Source: Agreia sp. Leaf210 | GTDB taxonomy: Bacteria > Actinomycetota > Actinomycetes > Actinomycetales > Microbacteriaceae | Length of the DNA stretch: 64,000 nucleotides | Assembly: GCF_001421485.1 (NCBI RefSeq) | Contig: NZ_LMKK01000002.1 | Span: 403,355 to 467,354 of the forward strand | Reading direction: 5' to 3' | Shown here: positions 18,676-27,041 of the stretch, piece by piece | Layout: each line of letters begins with the position of its first letter | How positions within the stretch are numbered: position 1 is the stretch's first letter | The notes under the pieces: generated by a model | What the model saw: the letters and a program-made list of their open reading frames with translations, nothing else | Told to the model about the DNA's origin: nothing | The model's database searches: none | Position numbers and translations under genes: made by a program

Positions 18676-20004
18676 GTGAGGCAGCACTCGATCGCGGTCG
18701 GGCTCTCGCACGCCATGCTCGCCGCCCCCGAGTGGGCGTTCGACCCGCTGGTGGATGCCTGCGGCCGGGCTCTCGGCGTACGACCGGGTTGGCTCTGGCC
18801 GCTGGTCGACGGAACTCTCGACGCCTACCGTCGCGCACCCCTGGATGCACACCGCGAACTCGCGCGGTGGATCGAATCGAGTCGCGTGTTCCAGGAGGCC
18901 TTCGACGCCGCTCGCGAGTCCGGTCGCGTCATCACTCTCGCGCACATCGAGGCGATCCCCGCCAGCATGGCGCCGACGTCGTTGGCCGTGCCCGCCATCG
19001 ACGGACTCGGCGAGCTCGCCGATTTTCTCGAGGTCACGCCGGCCCAGCTCGACTGGGTGACCGACACCGCGCACTGGAATCGGCGGACCCCACGCGGACG
19101 ACTCCACCACTACAGCTACGACTGGCTCGTGCGACCGGGGCGTACGCCTCGACTGCTCGAGGTTCCGACCCCGCGAATGCGCAGAGTGCAACGCCGAGTG
19201 CTGACCGACGTCCTCAGCGCGCTGCCGCTGAACGATGCTGCACACGGCTTCGTGCCGGGTCGATCCGCGGCCACCGGCGCCGCGGCGCACGTCGGAGCGC
19301 GGACCGTCATCACCCTCGACTTACGCAGCTTCTTCGCCCGGGTGACCGCGCGACGCGTGTTCTCCGTCTTTCGACAGGCCGGATATCCCGAGGCAGTGGC
19401 GCACGCGCTCACCGGCGTCTGCACGCACGCTGTGCCGTCCTGGGTCGGGGCCCGGATGCCGGCGGGCGGCTCGAGCGAGGAGCGCGCGGCGCTGAGACAG
19501 ACGATCTCACGGGCGCATCTGCCCCAGGGCTCGCCGACCTCGCCCGCGCTGTCGAACCTGTCTGTGCGCCGTCTCGACTCGCGGCTGAGCGGCTGGGCAG
19601 CGGCATCCGGTGTCGCCTACACCCGCTATGCCGACGATCTCGCGTTCAGCGGCGACGATGTGCAGGGCCGAGCCGCAGCGAGGCTCATCGCCGGCGTGGA
19701 GCGGGTCGTGCGCGACGAGGGGCACCTGCTCAACGAGGCCAAGACCAGAATCGCGGGACGAGGAGCTCGGCAGAGCGTGACGGGCCTCGTCGTGAACGAT
19801 GGCGTCGCGGTCGACCGTGCCTACTTCGACGAGCTGAAGGCCATTCTGCACAACTGCGCCACGAACGGGCCGCACGGGCAGAACAGGGCCGGTCACCCCG
19901 ACTTCCGAGCTCACCTGCTGGGAAGACTCGCCTGGGTCGAGAGCGTCAGCCTGTCTCGAGGGGCACGCCTGCGCCGCGACTTCGACCGGATCGACTGGTC
20001 GTAG
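18676..20004 (+). CDS. Retron-type reverse transcriptase
   Basis: RNA-directed DNA polymerase expected to copy the adjacent msr-msd RNA into branched msDNA. Numbering from GTG 18676 (442 residues): HGF at 190-192, the retron region-X site as GAAAH (201-205, usually NAxxH), catalytic DLRSFF (215-220), HLPQGSPTSP (281-290), YADD (318-321), and SVTGLVVND with the retron VTG motif (368-370). About 170 residues precede the palm/fingers, like the long N-termini of myxobacterial Mx162/Sa163 RTs, which it resembles in layout and local sequence. The frame is open back to ATG 18493, but those codons lie in the RNA and look non-coding; GGAG precedes GTG 18676. No DGR or group II maturase features. No effector gene is evident next to it. 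Confidence 0.88.
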   Translation: MRQHSIAVGLSHAMLAAPEWAFDPLVDACGRALGVRPGWLWPLVDGTLDAYRRAPLDAHRELARWIESSRVFQEAFDAARESGRVITLAHIEAIPASMAPTSLAVPAIDGLGELADFLEVTPAQLDWVTDTAHWNRRTPRGRLHHYSYDWLVRPGRTPRLLEVPTPRMRRVQRRVLTDVLSALPLNDAAHGFVPGRSAATGAAAHVGARTVITLDLRSFFARVTARRVFSVFRQAGYPEAVAHALTGVCTHAVPSWVGARMPAGGSSEERAALRQTISRAHLPQGSPTSPALSNLSVRRLDSRLSGWAAASGVAYTRYADDLAFSGDDVQGRAAARLIAGVERVVRDEGHLLNEAKTRIAGRGARQSVTGLVVNDGVAVDRAYFDELKAILHNCATNGPHGQNRAGHPDFRAHLLGRLAWVESVSLSRGARLRRDFDRIDWS

Positions 20005-20010
20005 CGAGGA

Positions 20011-20172
20011 CTACTTGCCGGCGAGAGCGGTGCACTGCGGGCAGTGCGGGTAGCCGTTCGTTCCGAACTTCTTGTTCTCGACCGGGATCGCCTTGCCCAC
20101 CTCGCAGTTGCGATCGTCGTGAAAGACGTTTGTATCTTGCGGCTTCTTCGAGTAGTAGGGGTTGACCTTCAT
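20011..20172 (-). CDS. Small cysteine/histidine-rich protein (53 aa)
   Basis: The short frame starts MKVNPYYSKKPQD and ends YPHCPQCTALAGK. It has one Cys in the middle (RNCEVGK), then HCPQC near the end, a pattern compatible with a single zinc site. It converges on the reverse transcriptase gene with 6 nt between stops. I recognise no named family. It seems too small and too differently placed to be called a retron effector, but this cannot be excluded. Confidence 0.6.
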   Translation of the reverse strand: MKVNPYYSKKPQDTNVFHDDRNCEVGKAIPVENKKFGTNGYPHCPQCTALAGK

Positions 20173-20181
20173 GGGCTCAGT

Positions 20182-20370
20182 CTACGAATCGGATCGTTCC
20201 TCGTCGGCCGAACCGGGTCGGAACGCGGCGTCGTCACGAATGTCGATACGCGTCACCCCGTCGTGCGTCGACACGTCGATCCGGGGCTCCGCATCGCGCT
20301 CGGTCGATTTCGGAGCACTGGTCAACTGATCGCGACGCTTGTCGTCGGCGGTCGTGTCGGAGTCGGCCAT
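20182..20370 (-). CDS. Small hypothetical protein (62 aa)
   Basis: A charged, soluble 62-residue product. The first half is Asp/Thr/Lys-rich and probably disordered; the second half contains PRIDVSTHDGVTRIDIRDDAAF, which could form a small beta unit. The ATG follows directly on the stop codon of the YtxH-like gene (TAGATG), so the two are probably translated together. No family recognised. Confidence 0.6.
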   Translation of the reverse strand: MADSDTTADDKRRDQLTSAPKSTERDAEPRIDVSTHDGVTRIDIRDDAAFRPGSADEERSDS

Positions 20371-20679
20371 CTACTTGTCCGACGACGAGCCGGCGGGCGC
20401 TGCATCAGACGACGATCCGGCGGGCGCGGCATCAGACGACGAGCCGGTGACCTTCTCTTTGGCGGCCTTGGCGACGTCGGCGATCTTCTCCTGCACCACG
20501 GGAGCAGCCTCGCGCACGAGGTCACCGGCATTCGACACGGCCTTCTGCACGTGCGGGTCGTGCCAGACGTCATTCGCGCGGGCCTTGATCTCGGTGTACT
20601 TGGCGCGTCCTGCCCGGGTGCCGAGAACATAGCCGGCGGCCAGGCCGACGCCGAGTCCGAAGATGAGTCGTGCTGCCAT
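20371..20679 (-). CDS. YtxH-like small membrane protein
   Basis: A 102-residue protein with one N-terminal hydrophobic helix containing small-residue motifs (LIFGLGVGLAAGYVLGTRAG), followed by RAKYTEIKARANDVW and an amphipathic Ala/Lys-rich helix, as in YtxH-like stress proteins. The tail carries an eight-residue SSDAAPAG repeat, present twice plus a remnant. ATG at 20679 is chosen because the longer frame to 20745 begins with an unrelated polar stretch. Role unknown. Confidence 0.75.
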   Translation of the reverse strand: MAARLIFGLGVGLAAGYVLGTRAGRAKYTEIKARANDVWHDPHVQKAVSNAGDLVREAAPVVQEKIADVAKAAKEKVTGSSSDAAPAGSSSDAAPAGSSSDK

Positions 20680-20757
20680 GATGAGCTTCTTTCTACTCGG
20701 AGTGTGCGGTACCTCCAGCGTGACACGAACGCCAGACCCACCCACGGGGCTTGCGCT

Positions 20758-21231
20758 TCAGGCCTCCGGCTCCCATCTCTTCGCGGCGGAGGAGGCGATG
20801 ATCGCCAGGAGCGCGGACCTGAAGACGTCGGGCTCGTCGACCTCCGGCATCATGTCGCGCTCGAGCGTTCGTGCGGAGTTCCAGACGTCGGTGCCGGCGG
20901 GGGTGACCGACACGATGTGCCGGCGACGATCGCTCGGATCGGACACCCGCTCGACGAAGCCCTCTCGTTGCAACCGCTCGAGCGTGCGCGAGATCGTCTG
21001 GTTCTCGACGCGCGCCAGCCGGGCGAGATCGGTCTGGCTCCGCGGCGACTCCTGCAGCAGATGCAGAACCACGAGACCCGCATGCGTGAGGCCGATGTCA
21101 TCGAGCCGTTCGGTCCAGGCGTGTTCGACGAGCCGCGACGCGGTCGCCAGCAGACGACCCGTGGGCCACTCCTGCATATTCGGGCCGGCAGGGGAAGCCG
21201 AACGCGCTTCGTTCACCGACTCATCGCTCAT
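20758..21231 (-). CDS. MarR family transcriptional regulator
   Basis: A 157-residue winged-helix repressor-like protein. The DNA-binding core runs through PRSQTDLARLARVENQTISRTLERLQREGFVERVSDPSDRRRHIVSVT, the classic MarR helix-turn-helix plus wing with DxRRR. It is divergent from the TspO/MFS operon, and a 20-bp palindrome lies between the two start codons, so it probably represses itself and that operon in response to a small aromatic or drug-like ligand. Confidence 0.93.
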   Translation of the reverse strand: MSDESVNEARSASPAGPNMQEWPTGRLLATASRLVEHAWTERLDDIGLTHAGLVVLHLLQESPRSQTDLARLARVENQTISRTLERLQREGFVERVSDPSDRRRHIVSVTPAGTDVWNSARTLERDMMPEVDEPDVFRSALLAIIASSAAKRWEPEA

Positions 21232-21255
21232 TCTGCAAATCTAGGCTACCGTCAA

Positions 21256-21275
21256 TTAGTAAGCTAGCTGACTAA
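21256..21275. promoter_or_regulatory. Palindromic MarR operator between divergent genes
   Basis: TTAGTAAGCTAGCTGACTAA is a 20-bp inverted repeat with only one mismatched pair (A/G at the sixth position). It lies 25 bp upstream of the MarR start and 15 bp upstream of the TspO start, and its AT-rich arms stand out against the GC-rich surroundings. Confidence 0.75.
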
Positions 21276-21289
21276 TCGAGAGGCACCCG

Positions 21290-22102
21290 ATGTCCACACC
21301 CTCCAGCGTCACCACCGCCGACAGAGTTCGACAGATCGTCGTCGCGGTCAGCGCCGTCATCGCCGTCGTCGGCGCCTATATCGGCTCGGGCGCCGCGGGC
21401 GGAACGCCCATCCAGAACGCCGCGAACGGCGCGCTCACGGCAGACTCGACTCCGATCGCCCCCGCGGGTCCGGCATTCTCGATCTGGTCGGTCATCTACC
21501 TCGGCCTGTTGGCCTATGCCGTGTGGCAGCTGCTGCCGAAGCAGGCGAACGCCCCGCGGCAGCGCCTCGTCGGCTACTGGGTGGCTGCCTCTCTGCTGCT
21601 GAACGCGGCCTGGATCCTCAGCGTCCAATTCGACCAGCTCGCCCTGTCCTGCGTCGTCATCGTCGTGCTGCTGGCCGTACTCGCCCGCACGTTCCTCCTG
21701 CTCGTCGACGGGCGACCGACGGGTGTCGTCGAGACGATCGTGCTCGACGGAACGATGGGGCTCTATCTCGGCTGGGTGTCGATCGCCACGGCGGCCAACC
21801 TGGCGGCCGGGCTGACGGCCGCGGGCTTCGACGGTTTCGGCTGGAGCAGTGACGTCTGGGCTGTCATCGTGCTCGCCGTCGCGGCTGTGGTCGGAGTGCT
21901 CATCGCCATCCGCGGCCGCGGCCGCCTCGCACCCGCCGCCTCGCTCACCTGGGGCCTCGCCTGGGTGGCCGTCTCACGCACGACGGGCGAACTCGTGTCG
22001 CAGCCCGCGATGATCGCCGCAATCGTGGCCGCGGCCGTCGTCGTCATCGCGACCGTCGGCATCCGTCTCGCCTCTCGTACCTCGCAGCCCGCACGCGCAT
22101 GA
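21290..22102 (+). CDS. TspO/MBR-like membrane protein
   Basis: A 270-residue integral membrane protein with about seven hydrophobic segments. The segments PAGPAFSIWSVIYLGLLAYAVWQ and LLLNAAWILSVQFDQLALS correspond to the conserved PxxxFxxxW and LNxxW regions of tryptophan-rich sensory (TspO) proteins. It is longer than classical five-helix TspO (about 160 residues). Its stop overlaps the MFS start (ATGA), so regulator, TspO-like protein and exporter probably form one response unit. The ligand is unknown. Confidence 0.8.
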   Translation: MSTPSSVTTADRVRQIVVAVSAVIAVVGAYIGSGAAGGTPIQNAANGALTADSTPIAPAGPAFSIWSVIYLGLLAYAVWQLLPKQANAPRQRLVGYWVAASLLLNAAWILSVQFDQLALSCVVIVVLLAVLARTFLLLVDGRPTGVVETIVLDGTMGLYLGWVSIATAANLAAGLTAAGFDGFGWSSDVWAVIVLAVAAVVGVLIAIRGRGRLAPAASLTWGLAWVAVSRTTGELVSQPAMIAAIVAAAVVVIATVGIRLASRTSQPARA

Positions 22103-23745
22103 CCTCTTCGCCCACGACCTCGTCCCGCACGCGCTGGTACGGCCTCGTCTTCATCAGTGTCGCCGTCGCGCTGATCATCGTCGACTCCACGATCGTCAAT
22201 GTGGCGATCCCCTCGATCGTGAAAGACCTCGACATCTCGAGCACTCAGGTGCAGTGGGTGCAGGAGTCCTACACGCTCGTCTTCGCGGCCCTGCTGCTGG
22301 TCTTCGGCACGCTCGCCGACCGATTCGGGCGCCGCCGGATGCTTCTGCTCGGCGTCGTGATCTTCGCCGCGTCGAGCGTGTTGGCCGCGATGGCACCGAC
22401 GGGCGACCTCCTCATCGGTGCCCGCGTGCTGCAAGGGGTCGGCGGAGCGATGGTTCTTCCCACGACCCTGTCGATCATCAACGCCACGTTCCGCGGCAAG
22501 GATCGCGCCATCGCTTTCGCCATCTGGGGATCGACGATCGGCGGCATGACGGCTGTCGGCCCCCTCCTGGGCGGCTGGCTCACGACGGACTTCTCGTGGC
22601 GCTGGGCGTTCGGCATCAACGTGCCCCTCGGAATCGCGATCGTCGTCGGGCTGCTGCTGTTCGTGCGCGAATCGCGCGAGGCGACGGCGGCGGGCCGGGT
22701 GGATGCGGTGGGCGCGTTCCTCTCGATCGTCACGAGCGCGACACTCGTCTTCGGGCTCATCGAGGGGCGCAGCCTCGGCTGGTGGCTCGTCGACGAGCGC
22801 GTGACGATCGGCTCCTGGCGCTGGCCCGGAGACGTCTCTCCGGTGCCGATCTCGTTCGCGGTGTGCGTCGTCGCCGGTGTGCTGTTCGTTCTGTGGGGCA
22901 GACGACGGCAGCGCGCGGGACTGAGCACGATGCTGGCGTTCGCGCTGTTCCGCATCCCGTCGTTCCGCAACGGCAACATCGCCGCCATGATCGTGAGCCT
23001 CGGCGAGTTCGGCATCATCCTGTCGCTGCCTATCTGGCTGCAGAACGTGCTGGGTTACGACGCGCTGCAGACCGGGTTCATCCTGTTGGCGCTGGCGATC
23101 GGCTCGTTCGTGGCGAGCGGGTTCGCGGGGGCCTTTGGCAACCGCATCGCGCCCGTCGCCATCGTTCGCGTGGGTCTCGCCGCCGAGATCATCGGCGTCG
23201 CCGGCATCGCCGTCGTGATCGGGCCCGACACGGGCTGGGGCCTGCTCGTGCCGTTCCTCTTCGTCTACGGATTCGGTGTGGGTCTCGCGACGGCGCAGCT
23301 CACAGGCGTCGTACTGAAAGACGTGCCGGTCGAGCAGAGCGGGTCGGGCTCAGGCACCCAGTCGACATCGAGGCAGATCGGATCGGCGCTCGGCATCGCG
23401 ATTCTCGGCACCGTGCTCTTCACGACGGCCGGGGCAGAGCTCGACACCCGACTGTCCGACGCGGGCGTTCCGGATGCCCAGCGCGAGCAGATCGTGTCGG
23501 CCGTCGTCGACAGCTCCGGCGCAGCGATCAGCGGACTCTCGGCAGATCCGTCGACGGCAGCGCAGGCGGAGTCGGCGAAGATCGCATTCTCAGACGGTAC
23601 GAAGTACGCGGCGTTCTCTGCGGCGGCGTTCTTGTCGCTGGGATTCCTGGCCACCCTGTCGCTCAGCGGCCGGTCCGACGGCATCGATGCTCGGCGACGG
23701 CGACCCGACGGCGTGGAGGACGCCGCTCAGGGAAGCCAGCGGTAG
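22099..23745 (+). CDS. MFS drug exporter, DHA2 (EmrB/QacA) family
   Basis: A 548-residue proton-driven efflux pump with 14 predicted helices. DHA2 marks include an acidic residue in helix 1 (LIIVDSTIVNVAIPSI), the motif-A loop GTLADRFGRRRMLL between helices 2 and 3, and motif C GPLLGGWLTTDFSWRWAFGINVPLG. It is coupled to the TspO-like gene by a 4-nt overlap and is probably under the divergent MarR protein. Its last 19 nt overlap the convergent acetyltransferase gene. Confidence 0.93.
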   Translation: MTSSPTTSSRTRWYGLVFISVAVALIIVDSTIVNVAIPSIVKDLDISSTQVQWVQESYTLVFAALLLVFGTLADRFGRRRMLLLGVVIFAASSVLAAMAPTGDLLIGARVLQGVGGAMVLPTTLSIINATFRGKDRAIAFAIWGSTIGGMTAVGPLLGGWLTTDFSWRWAFGINVPLGIAIVVGLLLFVRESREATAAGRVDAVGAFLSIVTSATLVFGLIEGRSLGWWLVDERVTIGSWRWPGDVSPVPISFAVCVVAGVLFVLWGRRRQRAGLSTMLAFALFRIPSFRNGNIAAMIVSLGEFGIILSLPIWLQNVLGYDALQTGFILLALAIGSFVASGFAGAFGNRIAPVAIVRVGLAAEIIGVAGIAVVIGPDTGWGLLVPFLFVYGFGVGLATAQLTGVVLKDVPVEQSGSGSGTQSTSRQIGSALGIAILGTVLFTTAGAELDTRLSDAGVPDAQREQIVSAVVDSSGAAISGLSADPSTAAQAESAKIAFSDGTKYAAFSAAAFLSLGFLATLSLSGRSDGIDARRRRPDGVEDAAQGSQR

Positions 23746-24212
23746 AGCAGCTCGGGCTCGTCGTCGGCGCCGCCGGCCGCGTGCCGGCCAGACGACGTGC
23801 CCTCTCGCACAAGAGAAAAGCCCACGGTCTCGAGGAATCGGGCCGCCACCGCGTTGCGCCGGAAGACCCAGAGCTGCAGCCCTCGTGGGTTCTCCCGCTT
23901 CGCGACCTCGACCAGTCGGTGTCCGACGCCGAACCCCTGTGCCGTGGTGCGCACGAAGAGCTGGCTGAGCCATCCGTCGTGCAGGGCGACGACGCCCACG
24001 ATGTTGCCGTCGACGGTCGCCACCCAGACGTCTGTCTTGTGCAGCAGAACGTGGGATGCCCACCAGCGGTCTTCGTCGAGGGTATTGCGGCCGGCGAACC
24101 ACGGCATCGAGTCCGCCGTCGAGTAGTGGATCACCTCGGCCACGGCGTCAGCATCGCTGGCTGTGGCACGGCGCACATCGTCGATGTGCGCCGTGACCCG
24201 CTCGCGCTTCAT
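23727..24212 (-). CDS. GNAT family N-acetyltransferase
   Basis: A 161-residue GNAT-fold protein: VWVATVDGNIVGVVAL (strand 4 region), LSQLFVRTTAQGFGVGHRLVEVAK with the Q/RxxGxG/A acetyl-CoA loop, and LWVFRRNAVAARFLETVGFSLV with the C-terminal asparagine region. The substrate is unknown. It starts ATG at 24212, 2 nt after the stop of the YpfJ-type gene, so the two may be co-transcribed; the 3' end overlaps the MFS gene on the other strand. Confidence 0.88.
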   Translation of the reverse strand: MKRERVTAHIDDVRRATASDADAVAEVIHYSTADSMPWFAGRNTLDEDRWWASHVLLHKTDVWVATVDGNIVGVVALHDGWLSQLFVRTTAQGFGVGHRLVEVAKRENPRGLQLWVFRRNAVAARFLETVGFSLVREGTSSGRHAAGGADDEPELLYRWLP

Positions 24213-24214
24213 CT

Positions 24215-25096
24215 CTACAGCTCAGACCCGCTGATCGAGAACGTGTCGCAGCCGGTCGCACCGTTCCTCATTCCGGTCTGAAACCACTTCTCGCGCTGTT
24301 CGCTCGATCCGTGAGTCCACGTCTCGGGGTTCACCTGCCCCGAACCCATCTCCTGGATACGGTCGTCGCCGATGACCGACGCGGCGTTTAATGCGTCGGC
24401 GATCTGCGCATCCGTCACCGGCTCGATGAATGTGACGCCGTCTTGATCCTCTGTCGTCGACGCCGCGGCGACCCACGCCCCGGCGTAGCAGTCGGCCTGC
24501 AGCTCGGTGCGGACAGAGTCGGAGGTCGGGCCGGTGTCCGTGCGATCGGTGCGGTCCATGACACCGAGGAGGTTCTGGATGTGATGGCCGTATTCGTGCG
24601 CGACGACGTACAGCTCCGAGAGGGTGCCGCCGGACGCACCGAACTGCGTGCGCAGCTCGTCGAAGAACGAGGTGTCGATGTAGATGGACTGATCGGGTGG
24701 GCAGTAGAACGGGCCGGTGGCGCTGGAGGCCTGGCCGCAGCCCGTTCCGATCGAGTCGACGAACAGATTGATGTCGTTCGTGGGGGTGAAGGCCACTCCC
24801 AGTGCGGGGGCCTCGTCGGTCCAGTAGTCGTTGAGGGAGTTCTCGGCTCCCACCATCAGGCACTCGACATCGCGATTGGCATCGACTCCTGTCTTGCACT
24901 TGTCGAGCGACTCCTCGCTCTGCGTGCCCTGCTGCGCGTCACCCGCGAGCCCCGTGAGGTCGACGCCGAGAACCTGTGAGAGCAGGAAGAGGCCGATGAC
25001 CACGACCGCGCTGCCGCCGCCCACGGCGATGCCGGTGTTTCGTCCACGTTTGGACACACGACTCGTGTCGAGTTTGGCGTTGTCGTTGAAGGTCAT
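24215..25096 (-). CDS. YpfJ-type neutral zinc metallopeptidase
   Basis: A 293-residue membrane-anchored protein. A short basic cytoplasmic start is followed by a helix (AVVVIGLFLLSQVLGV) and an extracytoplasmic domain with four Cys. The zinc motif HEYGHHIQNLLG lies in VVAHEYGHHIQ, and the LQADCYAGAWV segment supplies the downstream Glu/Asp ligand, as in the family of predicted neutral zinc peptidases (PF04228). Substrates are not known. Confidence 0.88.
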   Translation of the reverse strand: MTFNDNAKLDTSRVSKRGRNTGIAVGGGSAVVVIGLFLLSQVLGVDLTGLAGDAQQGTQSEESLDKCKTGVDANRDVECLMVGAENSLNDYWTDEAPALGVAFTPTNDINLFVDSIGTGCGQASSATGPFYCPPDQSIYIDTSFFDELRTQFGASGGTLSELYVVAHEYGHHIQNLLGVMDRTDRTDTGPTSDSVRTELQADCYAGAWVAAASTTEDQDGVTFIEPVTDAQIADALNAASVIGDDRIQEMGSGQVNPETWTHGSSEQREKWFQTGMRNGATGCDTFSISGSEL

Positions 25097-25202
25097 AGCA
25101 AGAAGCTAGCGCTTCGGACAGGCCACGGGCAGCCCCCGACGGCCGGGCACGGCATAGTGGTAATGAACGATTTTCACCCACCGCACCCGGCCGGAGCCCA
25201 TC

Positions 25203-26408
25203 GTGTCAGACCAGCATTCCCCCACCGTGATCACCTCGGAAGAGGCCGCCCTCGACGCGGCCGAGTCGTTGGCAGAGCTGTTCGCCCGAGACGCGGCCCG
25301 CGCGGATGCCGACGGCCGCGCGCCCTTCGAGCAGATCGAGGCGCTGCGCGCATCCGGCCTGCTGCCCGCACTGGTGCCGGCTCGTCTCGGCGGAGGCGGG
25401 CTCGACTGGCACACGGTGCTGCGGGCGCTGCGCCCGATCATCCGTGCCGACGCCGGGCTCGGACACGTGATCGCCTACCACTTCGTGAATTCGTGGCGCA
25501 TACGGTTGAACGAGAATCAACACGTCGTCGACGACCTCTACCGGGGTCTGTCTGCGTCGTCGTGGTTCTGGGGCGGGGCCGGCAATCCTCGGGATGCCGG
25601 GCTCGAGTTGACCCCGACGGCCGACGGATTCACCGTGTCGGGCCGCAAGTTCTTCGCCACCGGCGCGCAGCTGGCCGACCGGGTGACAGCGAGCGGCACG
25701 CGTGCAGACACAGGAGAGCGCCTGGCCTTCGTGATCGACGCGAAGGCGCCAGGCGTCGTGCACCATGACGACTGGAGCAACATCGGTCAGCGGCTCAGCG
25801 CGTCCGGTTCGGTGTCGTTCTCAGACGTGGCCGTTCCGCACGCGCACGTGCTCGGCCCGAACGAGCAGGATGGCGAACTGTACCGACCTTACGGATCGCT
25901 CTCGATCCTGGCGTTCCAGCTCGCGATGAACCACATCCACGTGGGGCTCGCGGAGGGCGCGCTCGCCGAAGCCGCCGACTACGCACGCACCACGACGCGG
26001 GCGTGGGCGACCTCGGGCGTCGAGAACGCGGTCGACGACCCCTACATCAGGCAAACCATCGGCGAACTCACCGCGCAGACCAGAGCGGCGGATGCACTGA
26101 CGTGGAGCGCGACCAATCTGTTCGTCGACGCCGCCAACAAGGGCTGGGAGCTCGGCGACGAGGAGCGCGGCCGGGCGGCGGTCGAGATCGCCGCAGCGAA
26201 GGTCGTGACGACACGCACGGCGCTGCACGTCGCATCGACCGCGTTCGAACTCATGGGTGCACGCGCCACGAGCGAGTCGGCAGCGATGGACCGGTTCTGG
26301 CGAAACGCGCGAACCATCACGCTGCACGACCCCGTGGTCTACAAAGCGCAGGAGGTGGGCGACTTCGCCCTCACGGGCACGTTCCCGACGCCCAGTGCCT
26401 ACAGCTGA
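25203..26408 (+). CDS. DszC/SfnB-like flavin-dependent monooxygenase (acyl-CoA dehydrogenase fold)
   Basis: A 401-residue member of the acyl-CoA dehydrogenase superfamily, in the subgroup of flavin monooxygenases that attack organosulfur compounds (DszC, SfnB). It shows the N-terminal helical domain with LVPARLGGGG, the flavin-binding centre (GFTVSGRKFFATGAQLADRV, RLSASGSVSF) and a C-terminal helix bundle ending at DRFWRNARTITLHDPV, which is typical of this subgroup. The acyl-CoA catalytic Glu is not apparent. GTG at 25203 has GGAG upstream. Its stop is one base from the convergent mtnD, placing it beside sulfur-salvage genes, which fits use of organic sulfur. Substrate not determinable here. 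Confidence 0.8.
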   Translation: MSDQHSPTVITSEEAALDAAESLAELFARDAARADADGRAPFEQIEALRASGLLPALVPARLGGGGLDWHTVLRALRPIIRADAGLGHVIAYHFVNSWRIRLNENQHVVDDLYRGLSASSWFWGGAGNPRDAGLELTPTADGFTVSGRKFFATGAQLADRVTASGTRADTGERLAFVIDAKAPGVVHHDDWSNIGQRLSASGSVSFSDVAVPHAHVLGPNEQDGELYRPYGSLSILAFQLAMNHIHVGLAEGALAEAADYARTTTRAWATSGVENAVDDPYIRQTIGELTAQTRAADALTWSATNLFVDAANKGWELGDEERGRAAVEIAAAKVVTTRTALHVASTAFELMGARATSESAAMDRFWRNARTITLHDPVVYKAQEVGDFALTGTFPTPSAYS

Positions 26409-26409
26409 A

Positions 26410-26985
26410 CTAGGCGGAGACGCTCGCGAGTTCGTCGTAGCTCGCGAAGTTCTTGGCGATCTCGCTGCCCGTGAAGTTTCCGACCCAGCCGTCGTCGTCG
26501 TGGAAGAACCGCACCGAGACGTACTCGGGGCGCGTGCCCATGTCGAACCAGTGCGTGGTGTTCGCGGGAACGGAGATCACGTCTCCCGCCTCGCAGAACA
26601 CGGCGTTGACCTTGCCGTCGGCGCGCAGGTAGAAGACCCCGCTGCCCCGAGCGAAGAAGCGGTCCTCGTCGTCGTCGTGGCGGTGCTCGCTCAGGAACTT
26701 GCCGCGGGCGGTCGCAGCCTGCTCGAGGTATTCGGGCGAGTTGTCGTCGACGATCGAGACGACGTCGACCAGGGTGTAGCCCTGAGCGGCGTTCACGGCA
26801 TCGATCTCGGCGCGGTATGCGGAGAGCACTTCTTCCTGCGTCGGCTCGGCCGAGAGCTCCTTGAGCTCCCATCGGCTGAACCGGGCGCCGAGCGTCGAGA
26901 GCACATCGGTGATGACCTGCGCGTCGCGGGTCTGGAGTTCGGGGGTGGCGGCGTTGTTCTCGTCCCACACGGTCAGAAGAGTCAT
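26410..26985 (-). CDS. mtnD: Acireductone dioxygenase
   Basis: Oxidises acireductone to 2-keto-4-methylthiobutyrate and formate (Fe form) in the methionine salvage pathway. The 191-residue cupin contains the metal site as FLSEHRHDDDEDRFFARG (His-x-His and Glu) and the second motif NTTHWFDMG (His), plus YVSVRFFHDDDGWVGNFTG. Length fits bacterial ARD. It is divergent from the methylthioribose-type ABC operon and separated from the rest of the mtn genes, which lie 4-10 kb away. Confidence 0.95.
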   Translation of the reverse strand: MTLLTVWDENNAATPELQTRDAQVITDVLSTLGARFSRWELKELSAEPTQEEVLSAYRAEIDAVNAAQGYTLVDVVSIVDDNSPEYLEQAATARGKFLSEHRHDDDEDRFFARGSGVFYLRADGKVNAVFCEAGDVISVPANTTHWFDMGTRPEYVSVRFFHDDDGWVGNFTGSEIAKNFASYDELASVSA

Positions 26986-27041
26986 AGACCAATCGTAACG
27001 ATCAGGCCACGCCGGCGGCCACAGGAGTAATACGAGGTCAT

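Noticed and set aside
18493..20004. Diversity-generating retroelement or group II intron as explanation for the RT
   Set aside because: No template/variable repeat pair or target gene was seen, no maturase or HNH domain, and the QGSPTSP and VTG motifs with an a1/a2 stem fit a retron instead.
20011..20172. The 53-residue Cys/His protein as the retron effector
   Set aside because: It lies on the opposite strand, downstream, and no retron effector known to me looks like it; kept only as an open possibility.
23727..23745. 19-bp overlap of the convergent MFS and acetyltransferase genes as a sign of a frameshift
   Set aside because: Both proteins have full-length, family-like C-termini; small tail overlaps are common in compact genomes.
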